Below are positions 1-10,084 of a DNA stretch of 64,000 nucleotides, one piece after another. The notes beneath the pieces were generated by a model. It worked only from the letters and a program-made list of their open reading frames with translations, made no database searches and had not been told where the DNA came from. Within the stretch, counting starts at the first letter, position 1. Each line of letters starts with the position of its first letter. This DNA is from Irpex lacteus (lineage: Eukaryota; Basidiomycota; Agaricomycetes; Polyporales; Irpicaceae): NCBI GenBank assembly GCA_001986395.2, contig MQVO02000001.1, positions 2,976,001 through 3,040,000 on the forward strand. The letters are read 5' to 3'. Position numbers and translations under genes: made by a program.

Positions 1-1647
1 CTCCCTCTCGTCGACCTTCTCGAGGATATCCCTAACAAGCTCGTGGAGTTCTTTGACTCGAGCGGTGAGCGTGTCCATATAGATCACGTGCAACCGTTTG
101 TTGCGGATGTCTTGCATGAAGGCTGAGATGGGTTCTTTGATGGTGTTCCAGACTGAGCATAACAAACGAAGAAGTATGAGTTAGCATCGGTAGGTTAGGG
201 AAAGGAAGATAAGTGGGCGGACGTACTGCGAGGTGTCAGAGCCTGAGACTTGCGCACTTCAGGCAGCTTGGAGAACTTCTTCTCGTCCTCGGGTGAAGTT
301 GCTATGCATTTCAGCTCGATGTGCCATCCTTCTTCTTTGAGTTTCTGCAGTATACTACAAACCAGATTACAGACACGATGAATTCAAAATGCAGTGGTTA
401 ATTTGACAGATACTCACGCGTCCTTCCGAGCCGAGCGTACGTCGCTGAGCTCGTCCGCCCTGTCGGTCCTATACTTTGCGTACCAGCGCTCGAGGGCTGG
501 CTCACTCTGACAATGTAAATAACGAGTATGAGTACTGAATACCAGCTGTATGAAAGAGAGCTCATAGGCATAGAAATGTACTCACTTTCAACTGAGCAGC
601 GGTCATTCGCTTGCGCTTCTCAATCCACGCCTTCCTTTCCTTCTCGTCCTCGGGCGACTTGAACGCTTTCCATTCCAGCAGGAGTTTGTCGAGGTATGGT
701 TTGTACTGAATAGTAGTCCCTGCCAAACCAAAGCGTCGACCGAGCTCCATACATTGTGGAGATAGAAATAAAAACATACTGCTCTGGTACTCCTCCAACA
801 CAGGTACGAGCTCGTCTATTAACCGTGGTTTGGTAAGGAGCACGCTAGTTGTGCTGTCGTACAGATGGTATTCATCTATTTTGTCCCGGGCGTACCACAA
901 GTGGAGGTTTATCGCGCTAATGGCATCATTGTTTCGTTAGCACATGTGGGGAGACGTCAGAAAGGAGGAAGAGAAAGAAAAAGAGAAGAAACGTACGATT
1001 CTTGTAGGCATCGTTTGCATAATCTGATTCGGCAGGCCCAGTAAACGAAGTAGCAGTTCTTGGACATGCATCTCTGCACATGAACAATTAGTATACTTCT
1101 AAAGGGGATGGGCGACGGGACACGTACATGGCAATGCGTATCATACAATAAACTTGCATATTGCATCTCATTCAGGTCCTTGGGGAGAGGCGGGAGCTCG
1201 GGTACGTTCTCCCTCGCGGCCGTCCAGATGAACTGGGTGCTTCGGCTCGTGAAGAACGTGCGGAAGGCTTTGGAGAGGCGCGAGAGGTAGAGCATTTCCC
1301 TTGTTTGCATTTGTGAGGCTATCTACGCGTACACGGGGGATATTAGCTATAAGTTTGAAAAAGATGAGGAGTATAGGGGTTAGACGTACCTCCATCAGGA
1401 CGTCGAGGGGCATGTCGAGGATTTGATGCAGCTTCCCGCGCTTTCGAGGAGCTCTAGTCGTCTTATCTACTTTCTTTGGAGGACCAGCGGGAGAGCCCGC
1501 TTCTGTAGGAGGAGAAGCATCGACTCTGCGTGCTTTGGCGGCCGGACGGTCATGTCGGTCGTCGTCACTGGCAACATCACTGCCTATATAGGCAGGTGCT
1601 CCTGTAGTCTCTTCTTTGATTGCGATGCGCTGAGATCGCCTCGCCAT
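1..1647 (-). CDS. F-box protein, family A copy 1 (3' end beyond window)
   Basis: Likely an F-box protein, that is, a substrate receptor of an SCF ubiquitin ligase. The start at 1647 opens a basic, Ser/Pro-rich leader, then the F-box reads LDMPLDVLMEIASQM and continues LYLSRLSKAFRTFF. Exons read on the minus strand are 1647-1390, 1322-1128, 1073-997, 916-780, 719-586, 506-418, 354-227 and 152-1; phase is kept through all seven introns. The 77-nt third exon encodes a Cys-rich segment (C..C, then RLCKRC) that recurs in the two other family-A genes. A charged helical stretch follows, with LERWYAKYRTDRADEL and then WNTIKEPISAFMQDI, also matched in the paralogues. By comparison with copy 2 about half of the protein lies outside the window. 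The F-box assignment is firm by pattern; the target is unknown. Confidence 0.72.
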
Positions 1648-2026
1648 TTGAAAGAAGATCACTTGAATCGCTTGGGACGAAGGTATCCGGACAAAGCTGA
1701 ATGGATGCAATGGCCGCCGAGTTTGAGTCGCGCGACCCTTAATGAGAGTGGAGTTTGAAATGGGATCACGTGTGTAATCATGTGATCGCGTTTTGCGAAG
1801 CGCGAACGCCGAAGGCTTGACTCGGAATTCGAAGTAGCTAGCACGGTCTTTGATGCACTCTTGTGCGCTTTGATTTCCTGTTATCCAGCCTCTCAAGTGC
1901 GTGGTTATCTGAAGTGTAACGGCTTCGTAATTTACGAAGGAATCGTAAGTACTTATAGCTCAAGCAATGCTCTACAGAAGTAATAGTACTTACCGGACAC
2001 TTTTTCCAGTGCATTGTTCGATTTCG

Positions 2027-2048
2027 CTTAACGGCTAAGCCGGTTAAG
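2027..2048. repeat. Near-perfect inverted repeat
   Basis: Arms CTTAAC and GTTAAG enclose GGCTAAGCC, forming a 22-bp imperfect palindrome with one bulged base. It lies in the 5' flank of the F-box gene at 2214, upstream of the poly-T insertion. Function is unknown; it may be chance. Confidence 0.3.
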
Positions 2049-2100
2049 TACTGTACATTAAATATTTCCTGAAACGTATCTATATATACACGGAGCAGGT

Positions 2101-2111
2101 CGGTTGTACAC

Positions 2112-2154
<43 letters not shown>

Positions 2155-2202
2155 CCTCTAAGGTTTAACGTCCGTCATGTACATAACGGTTGTACACCCT
2201 CT
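2101..2202 (-). mobile_element. Short poly(A) retro-insertion flanked by 16-bp target-site duplication
   Basis: A 16-bp perfect direct repeat (CGGTTGTACACCCTCT) occurs at 2101-2116 and 2187-2202. Between the copies lie 38-39 consecutive T and then 32 bp of other sequence. Read on the minus strand this is a 32-nt body followed by a long poly(A) tail between target-site duplications, the signature of LINE-type target-primed reverse transcription of a severely 5'-truncated RNA. The insertion ends 11 bp before the proposed start codon at 2214, so it should lie in the 5' UTR or core promoter of that gene. The source RNA is not recognisable from 32 nt. Confidence 0.7.
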
Positions 2203-2213
2203 ACCTAGTAGAT

Positions 2214-3244
2214 ATGTCTCGAGCACTCCCTGAAGAGATTCTCCTCGAAATCCTGAAGACATACTTCTATACACAAACCTCCCTCCTCGACTTCCTCACC
2301 GAAAGTCGAGAAACATGGGAGTACAAATACAAGGACACCTACCCCACCCACCTCTCGCTCGTCAGCAAACAATGGACCCGGATCGTCACTCCCCTTCTCT
2401 ACGAAAACGTTTCAATCAAGTCCGACGCTGACCTCGACCTATTCGCACGAACCATCACGACCAACCACGCTCTTAGTTCTCTCGTTCGTCGTCTTCGTCT
2501 CAACGGCGGCTACGGACGAAAGCTGGGCGAAGTTGCGAAATATCTGCCCGCAGTGCGCGTGCTGGTGCTTGGGCTATACGTCTTGTCTAAGACGCCTGTC
2601 TCCGGCTTGGTGAAGGCGTTGCCTTTGTTTGACCCGACGGAGGTGTACCTGCACGATATAATCAGACACTGCGAAAACCAGGTATCGAGGAAGATTACAG
2701 AGGCGGTCATTAATCAGTTACCCAACTGGAAGGCTATGGTGGGTAAACGACGTTTCATTTCCCCCATACTCCATATCTCTAGTATGACCACGACTGATAA
2801 GCTACTGTACTTACAGAAACTACTCTCATTCCCCTCGACCGATTTCTCACTGGACATCGGGGAGTGGATCTCCAGAGCATTACAGGACCTCTCCTCCCTA
2901 CCGGAAATCGCGTTCGACTGCACACACCTCAAACAACTGCTCGTAGACCCTGGCGTTGCACAAGCGATTCGACGACTTGAAGTTCAGACGATCCGATGCT
3001 ACGGTACCTCGGGGTGTCTCGACAAACAGGTGGGGTATGTGATTACACTGGGCACTGTACCGGAAGACCTGAAGCGGATGGTCGTTTACGAGGAGACTGA
3101 GTACTGGCGCGAGGAGCGAGAGCGGATGGAGAGGTGAGTCGGGAGTTTGGGTGTCTATATATGTTCGCTCATATATATTCAAGGTTGCGTGGCCTCAGGT
3201 TTAGAAGAGTATCGGAAAATGGCCGCGGCGACGCCGTGGTGTAG
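2214..3244 (+). CDS. F-box protein, family B (short LRR-like receptor)
   Basis: About 300 residues. The N-terminal F-box starts MSRALPEEILLEILKTYF and includes the LVSKQWTRIVTPLLYENV segment, typical of small Agaricomycete F-box proteins. LRR-like strands follow (LVRRLRLNGGYG, VRVLVLGLYVLSKT). Exons are 2214-2738, 2817-3133 and 3184-3244. Intron 1 is 78 nt without an in-frame stop, so it could be retained. The last donor (gtgagt at 3134) sits at the same protein position as in three family relatives; if it is unspliced the frame ends at 3137. An in-frame ATG at 2190 lies inside the retro-inserted repeat and is less likely as the start. The paralogues at 52418, 58986 and 50945 share PEEI, TPLLYE and GGYG motifs. 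SCF role is by family, target unknown. Confidence 0.7.
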
Positions 3245-3890
3245 GTAGTGCTGGAAACGTTCAGGCAGCCTCCTCCTCGGCATATCTCACTCGTCGTGAT
3301 AATAAGTAACGCAAGCTTGCAGATAAGTACACGGAGAGATACGCTAGTATTGGAGCTTTTTTGATTTCACAAAAGCATAATTCACACTGCTATTGAAAAC
3401 ACTGGTCACCGGCACTTACATTCTCTTTGTACTTAAACTTCCTGCCGGACATTGTCACTGTGCTTGGTCGTCGATTCTAATCCTGTAATTACCTCCTCAA
3501 TGCTTGGATAGTTCAAGCCATGCTCTACTCAACAACACTGACCTCTTAGAAAGCTGACAGACTTGGAAAGCCACGAGCAATACTTGGTACGCGCTCACGT
3601 GATAGTACTCATAAGACAGGCGCTGAGTTAGGGCGCGTCTCGACTAGATTCAAGTTGTTGCCAGCCATCATCTCAAGAATCAAATACCTCAAAGAACCAA
3701 CAATATATCCTAATGCTTTCCAAGTTAGCTGCTGTAAATTGTGCAGTACATCCTGGAAGGGAAATTGAACAGGTTCGTCCACCGACACTTCACTCAGAGT
3801 CGCCTCGGGCTCTGCGGCCACTGGCATGTCCAACTTGAATGAAAGCTCCTCACATATATATCTCCAATATAGCATGCAGGGTTACATCGA
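3245..3890. other. Intergenic, possible missing 5' exon of the next gene
   Basis: No gene is supported. By analogy with copy 1, the F-box gene that follows should have an upstream exon coding a basic leader; a likely acceptor (tgcag) lies just before GGTTACATCG at about 3877, but no convincing donor or ATG was found. An 88-codon minus-strand frame (3609-3875) matches nothing I know. Confidence 0.4.
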
Positions 3891-6473
3891 ATGCTCGACA
3901 TGCCCTTGGACGTGATATTCGAGGTATGACGTGGCCTTTGATGTTCGGTATCTTCATGCTGACAATGACCCAACTCACGCGTGGCAACGAACACTTTCCT
4001 AGATCTGCAGCTTCTTGCACCCCAGAGACATTCTTCACCTTAGCAGGACATCCAAGGGTCTTCGCCGAATATTCATGAGCCGTCATGCACTTGGTGTCTG
4101 GAGAACTGTACTAGCCAGCCTCCATGGCCTCCCACCTTGCCCTGACGATCTATCGGAGCCGGCGTACGCTGGCCTCATCTTTGATCAATATTGTCATGTA
4201 TGTGGTGATTTTCACTACCCAGCTTCCGTCTGAGCTGACTGGACTCCGCTCCATATGTATCATGCAGGTTTGCAAAGGCGATAATGGCTTCACTGTTCAC
4301 TGGCAGTGTCGGATGCGCATGTGCGATCGCTGCCTGCTGCATCGGTGCGTATTTCGGCCCAGATATGATGTCGCTTCTAGGCTCACCAGGTCCGTTCAGC
4401 GAGATAGCTGAGTGCAAATTGCGCGAGTATGAGGATATACTTGGGCTTGAACTGGTTGGTCGTGTACCTACCAGAGCGATCTACAGCTACAGGCCCTATG
4501 GGCGACTTGATGGTGAGGCGAGACATCTTACACATGTACCATACAATTGAAACGGATATCTACGCATGACCTCGACAGTACGTATCATGGTCTATAAGTA
4601 TGGCATAGGGGACCTCGCCTCGATGTTGCGGAACACTCCGAAGGCTGAGCATACTGCCTTGCTCAAGAAGAGGATGGAGCTCATCAAGTCGCGGGCGGAG
4701 GTTCGTTAACTCTACCCTGTACTTCTGGATTTCATGTCTTTGAACTGACCCGCACGGTGTATGGACAGGGTGAGCTCGACCTATTCGTATACTTAGACGG
4801 CCTTCGGCAATCTAGGAGGGAAAGGTGTGCACGTCATGCATCCAATGCACATGAGACAGTACTGACATTGCTATACTTTACACCTGGTAAATTGCATGGA
4901 AGTATACTCGCACAACTTCGAAAGGCAGGTTATTGCAGTGAAGTCAAAGTTTTGGTGCAAGCCGGGTATATTGGAAGCTACAGAGATATCGATCAGGTGC
5001 CCGGAGTACGCGGCATAGAGCCCCTGAAGTCTAAAGGTGAGTTCACCGGTAGGAAAGGATGAACGCGCATACTGCTAAACATATGCATATTCATATTGTT
5101 GCAGAATGGGAAGTCATGAAAGATCAACTCTTCCAGCACATGCAGAATATCCGAAAGGAATTCCGACGGGACACGTTCATGAGAAGACAAGGAGACCTTG
5201 AGATACTCATCAAACGGCTCTGTCCAGACTTATCGTACGACACACAATTAATTGTCGGATCAGAAGTAACTCTCCGTGTCCCCAGCATCGCTCAGCTCCT
5301 TAATCCGGACGTCAAGTGGTTTGATTTCGCCCCTCAAGACTTAGAGATTGCACTTCGCGATGCTCTACCCGACTACTTAAAGACGCGTCATCAGCACAAC
5401 ACCGAGGCGTTCAAACAGCTTCTCAGAGACGAGCTCGCCCTCACCACACCCTCTCCAGTCGATCCTCTCCAGCTCGCCGTCGCAATGTGGTTTCCACGTC
5501 GAAGCTTGGACTCCACCAACCATGATCAACCTGCTCTAACGCTCCTTACTGCCCACGAGATCATCCAGGACAAACAGACCATCCCGTTCCTCCTACGTCA
5601 CGAACCCATCCCCGAGTCCGAATGGCTAACGGAAGAGGATTTGGAGTTTATTCGATCGGATGTGTTTGATTTCATAGCCTTGTCGCAATACACCAATAAA
5701 TGGCCGCAAGGCGCAGACGTTAGGGATGCAGCAGCAATAATCAAGCTCTGTGGTAAGGATCCTCGTACGGCGACAGTCCAGGACATGGACGATGCAGAGA
5801 GGGACAAGGAGATTAGACTTGTGTGTACCGCACACGAGGAAGTAGCACCTGTTATGGGTTGGCGAACTGCGGTACGTTTAACTGTTTCATTTCTCAAGTA
5901 TACCTATGACATACTCTCGCAATGACCCCCTCTGACTTTGAATGACTCGTGGAATTAACAGCTCTATCATCTTTGGGTGTACCACGACGAGTCTAGGGGC
6001 GAATGGGGTCATCTCCCTCTACCGATGAGACGAGCTACAACCGAGGAAATCGATGTTGCGAAGCCACTGGAGCAGACAATCCGCGAACTGGAACGGCACA
6101 TTCCAGGTCAAGCCGACTCAGACTCACACCGTAAACAACAAAGGAAGCCCGGCAAAGGACGTGCTTCGGGTCACAAGACACCCAAAACACCGCTAGATAT
6201 TATTGACACAACCCTTGTCCATTTGGATAACCGGTATGTACTACAGTATACGAATTCAGGCGCTCCTATTCCGTCGGCGGATGTGCGGTTAGCTAATGTT
6301 CTCCATGGCATTCCTGTAGGCATGGAAAGACCAACAGTAACGTCAACAACGATGACAGACCACCGTTACCAGTGTTTCTCATCCGGCCTGATGGTAAACA
6401 TAGACGGAGAAGAGGGGTGAAACGGGTGTTGAAGGAAGGCATTGGGGCTTTGTTCGATTTCACGCAAGCCTAA
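3891..6473 (+). CDS. F-box protein, family A copy 2
   Basis: An F-box protein of the same family as copy 1. Exons: 3891-3923, 4003-4197, 4268-4344, 4400-4512, 4579-4700, 4769-4824, 4903-5036, 5105-5871, 5962-6233 and 6320-6473; the phase closes at every junction. The F-box reads MLDMPLDVIFE then ICSFLHPRDILHLSRTSK, with the split after the Glu exactly as in copy 1. The 77-nt third exon encodes the Cys segment ending MRMCDRCLLHR. The long 767-nt exon has the conserved MKDQLFQHMQNI, DPLQLAVAMWF and MGWRTA motifs shared with copy 3 at 30588. The C-terminal end is basic (HRRRRGVKRVLKEG). The real start is probably in an unidentified upstream exon, so the model may lack a basic leader. The role as an SCF receptor is inferred from the F-box. 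Confidence 0.72.
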
Positions 6474-6923
6474 CCCATGTGAAGTATATCACTCATCGCA
6501 TCGAGGACTGTTCCTACTGCATCTCATCTTTGCGGGCTTTTTAGATGCTTGTATCGCAACTTTGTGCCCGTAGTAATATCTTTGTATTTTATCATTCGAT
6601 ATGCTAGCCTCTGGTGAAGCTCACAGATGTGACTCATATGAGTAACGGCTCGGAGGGGATGAGATTGTAACGGTGGGGTGATGCATCGACGCAGTTATAC
6701 ATTTTAGGTTATGAATTTAAAAGATTATTCTGCAGGGGACCGTGGTTGTCCAGAAAAACTCGACCGTCGAAGAAGGCATCGCTCTGCACAAGTAGTGACA
6801 CGCACATAAAGTCGGCAACGAACAGGCACACAAAATCCATAACACAATCAACCTGAGAACACTAGAGACGATGAAGCACTACACCATAACAACAACACCA
6901 TATGCCTGGCAAGCATACCCAAC
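6474..6923. other. Convergent intergenic spacer
   Basis: This 450-bp stretch lies between two convergent genes and should hold their 3' UTRs and terminators. I see no coding signal. The plus-strand frame that begins at 6871 is antisense to the Lys/Ala-rich tail of the L1-domain gene. Confidence 0.5.
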
Positions 6924-8913
6924 TCATACACTCTTCTTGCCCAAGACAGCATCCTTCGCACTACGCTTAGCCGCCTTCTTCGTCTTCTCCTTCTTCTTCT
7001 CAACCCCCGACGCACCAAGCTTCTGCTTCACCTCATCGACAGTGACCGTCACCGGTGGCGCAGGAACAGCGTCCGCAGCCTCACCCGCCGCCTTCTTCGG
7101 CTTCCGCTTCTTCTTCTTCTCGCCATCTTCCGGGGTGAGTGCAGAGACGACATCATCGCTGGTAGATGCAGCAGCAGGCGCAACCTGTTCCGCTTCCTTC
7201 GGAGCAGCGACAGCAGTACCATCCGAACCAGCCTTGGCATTCTTGCGTTTGGGCTTCTTCGCGGGCTTTGCTCCGTCGCTCTCTTTGGCAGCCTCCTCAC
7301 CGCTCACGGCCTCCGACGAAACAGGACCAGCTGGCTGCGAAGCCTCCTCCGTCACAGAAAGCTTCTCGATGGCTTTGCTGATCGGGGTCTCCTCGACCTC
7401 AGCAGTCGCATTCTTGCCCTTCCTTTTCTTCTTAGGGTTCGCGGGAGTTTGCGCAGCGGCTGAGGCGAGGCCATCTGCGGGGGTGTTTGGTGGAGGTGCA
7501 ATCTTCGACGAGGCGGGTGTTGTCTGCGAGTCGTCAAAGAAGTCTGTGGCCTGAGCACGAGCCTTCTTCTTGCCTGCTTTGGGAGTGGCAGGCGAAGCGT
7601 CAGCTGGCTTCGCGGGCGTAGAGGTAGACGGAGTGGAGGGAGATGGGGTTAGGGTAGCGTCGGCGGCAGCCTGAGCTTTGCGTTTCTTTTTCTTTGTTGG
7701 CTCGCCGCTCGAAGGTTCATTTGTCTCCGTCGATGGTGACGGCGCTGAGGGCTCCGGGGCATCGACAGCCTTGCCCTTGCGCTTTTTCTTCACCTCGGTA
7801 GCCGCAACAGGCTCAGGCGCTGCCTTCGCCTTTTTCTTCGGCTGCTCCTCCTCATCGTCCTCTGCTGCCCGCTTCTTCCCCTTCTTGCTCCTCGTACCCT
7901 TAGATACCTCGGCCTCGGCTTCCGATTCCTCCTCGCCAGACCCTTCGCCACTGTCCGAACTAGCCATAGCCACATCCGCTAAGCCCGCCCAACGACCACC
8001 ATCCTCAGAGGTGAGGTCGCATGACCATATAGGGAGACTCGTAGAAGTGTTGGTTTTGATGTGTAAGCTTTGGATGTTTTCCCAGCCGTCCTTAACTGCC
8101 TTTGCGACGGCAGGAAGAGCAGTCTTCAGGTTGTCGAGCACCTGCGCGGGTGTCTGAGATAACGTGCCGACTTTTATTGACCTAATAATGAAGTTGAGGG
8201 AAGCCTACTACAAATATGCGCAAGAAGAGATACGCACGAGCAAGTTCCCTGATTCTGGTGGAAGTAAGTTGACGAAATAGCGCGCTCCAGTTCTCCCTTC
8301 AAGTCTTTTCGGGTGAGGTTCACTGGGATGGGTTGCCTGAACTTCGTTCAGCTGCATGATCTCACATATAGTGTAGCTAAGAGCTCACTTCTTTGCCTCG
8401 AAGAACTTTTTGCCCAACAGCTTTGGCAGCAAAGGTACGACCCTCTCGTCCGCCAAGAACAAATCATTCTCCTTCAGCAATAATCTCCGAGCCTCGAACG
8501 GCTTCCACTTCCCCTTCAGCTTCTCGATACCAAGCACTCGAGATACAAACTTGATCTTGTGTTCTTCAAGAAGATCCTTGTACTCTCTCTGGGGGTCTTT
8601 CGTAATAAGACAGACACCAGAAGTGCGTGGGTCGACCAGAGGATGTACGATCGGTCTACCCGTACACATATTATGAGCTACTCAGAAGCATGACTAAATA
8701 TAAGAGTACGCACATTTTATGGGGCTTCAGCTTCTTCTCCGGATGCATCTGCTTCACTGTAAGCACCAGCCACACGTTCTGCTCCTTCCCGGGCAAAAGT
8801 TGCGACTCCTGCAGCTTCTCTTGTCGCTGCTGTTCATGTTTTAACAGAGCTGCTACCGCAAGCTCGCATTGTTTTGACGAGACGTGCTCGTCTATAAGAT
8901 CGACTTGTGCCAT
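6924..8913 (-). CDS. Ribosomal L1-domain nucleolar protein (UTP30/RSL1D1-like)
   Basis: About 607 residues; exons 8913-8714, 8655-8389, 8336-8238 and 8181-6924. The N-terminal ~260 residues follow the L1-fold layout of UTP30/Cic1/RSL1D1: NVWLVLTVKQMHPEKKLKPH, then PIVHPLVDP, VCLITKDPQREYKDLL, VLGIEKLKGKWKPFEARRLL, LLPKLLGKKFF and SIKVGTLSQTPAQVLDNL. These proteins associate with pre-ribosomes in the nucleolus. The remaining ~350 residues are an extended tail of Lys-rich blocks (KKKRK, repeated) alternating with Ala/Pro/Ser/Glu linkers. The tail is disordered and rich in nuclear-localisation-like runs; it is much longer than in yeast UTP30. The start at 8913 was preferred over an in-frame upstream codon at 8949. 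The exact orthologue (UTP30 versus Cic1) cannot be decided here. Confidence 0.85.
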
Positions 8914-9428
8914 ATTCTGGCCTATGGGGAAGTTGAGGGTAAGTTCCAAGGTATATGGCGAATACGACTTGGAAATATTCAGATCAAAACCGTGTAGACG
9001 AGGCGCCCAAGAAATTTCGGACCACGTGTATTGCGCGCTTATCTACAGGCCCTCACTAGGCCTCACTGGCAATCGCCTTTCGCGATATCTCCTTCTTGAC
9101 CGACTTTACTGGCAAAGGTATGTTGTTTGGATGACTTTCGTCAAGCCCCGTAGTAGTTGCTGACATATTTCAAGCTTGGGACAGTTCAATGCATGTGAAG
9201 AGCATTCATTAACATGCACCACGCTCGCTCAATCCGTCGCACAATGCAGAAGACTCGGAGCTTTGCATCCGTCATTCGTTCGACGATAACACAAGGCTAA
9301 TCAGTTGTGAACGGCCGATTAAGAGCATTCCTGCTCTAAGTATAGGTGGGTATATTGAGGTCCTCTCCTATGAACGAAATGGCCACTCCTTCTTGGGCGA
9401 CATCACATTCTCACTACCCCGCGTGACT
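8914..9428. other. Intergenic, probable divergent promoter region
   Basis: The 5' flank of the L1-domain gene. A frame open on the plus strand until 9163 is antisense and without recognisable motifs. I see no RNA gene and no repeat. Confidence 0.4.
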
Positions 9429-9697
9429 ATGGCCACCACCTGGCAAGTAGTCTTCCCCACCGCCAGGATCTTCGAGAAAGATAGATACGTGACCCATGAG
9501 GCAATCCAGGTACAGTGCTGTGAGTAGGATCATTTAATTTACACCCATTGACTTCCCACCCACTATTGACACGGTCACAGACGGAGGCGCTGCGAGCTTG
9601 CAAATGGAATACGCATGGCCATGGCTTCCCTCGACCACCCTTTGAGACTAATAAACCTGCTACTTGCAAAATCTGGCGACGCGAATCCCGTCTATAA
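9429..9697 (+). CDS. Possible small hypothetical protein (65 aa)
   Basis: Two exons, 9429-9509 and 9581-9697, joined by a 71-nt intron with a gtacag donor and a tcacag acceptor at phase 0. They give a short basic protein starting MATTWQVVFPTARIFEK and ending KIWRRESRL. There are two Cys residues in the second half and no signal peptide or membrane segment. I do not recognise the family. Support is only the clean splice pair and a stop that follows directly, so this may be chance. Confidence 0.3.
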
Positions 9698-10005
9698 TCA
9701 GCACCGACGTTAGTGAGTGTTTCATCAAAGATGAATATAGTGGAAGTTCTCGCCTCTCGAACGAGTCATCAGCAATAGAAATAGCGTGCTGCACCAACTA
9801 CTTTGCGCCCGGTGAGTTGAAATGCGGTGATGGAGTTTGTACACACCTGCCAATCAAGTCATGCAAGCTTGTGTAACAATAATTGCAGGATGACTCGGCC
9901 TGGGCTCGAACCTCGGGATACCCATCACGCTGATTATTTGGATCTTATCTAAAGTTCGGCTGCCCGCGTGGATATCTAAGCACATCGATTCTTCTCATCC
10001 CGGTG
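9698..10005. other. Upstream region of phosphatase gene 1
   Basis: No gene is supported between the possible small protein and the TATA box of the next gene. A 70-codon plus-strand frame (9664-9876) shows no motif. Confidence 0.35.
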
Positions 10006-10014
10006 TATAAATAA
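10006..10014 (+). promoter_or_regulatory. TATA box, phosphatase gene 1
   Basis: TATAAATAA sits 71 bp before the start codon at 10085. It is embedded in CCCGGTGTATAAA, which also occurs before the tandem paralogue (13567-13579), so the core promoter was duplicated with the gene. Confidence 0.65.
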
Positions 10015-10084
10015 GACTCTCAATTGCGGCACGAGTTCCTCGCGTTCTCTGAGCTCGCCCCTCTCCAGATCCCTCCCAGCAGTC

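Noticed and set aside
3609..3875. 88-codon minus-strand frame before F-box copy 2
   Set aside because: No homologous motif; it overlaps the place where the missing first exon of the plus-strand gene is expected.
6871..7554. 227-codon plus-strand frame rich in Phe/Ala/Ser
   Set aside because: It is the antisense of the Lys/Ala/Pro-rich tail of the L1-domain protein; low-complexity codons create long mirror frames.
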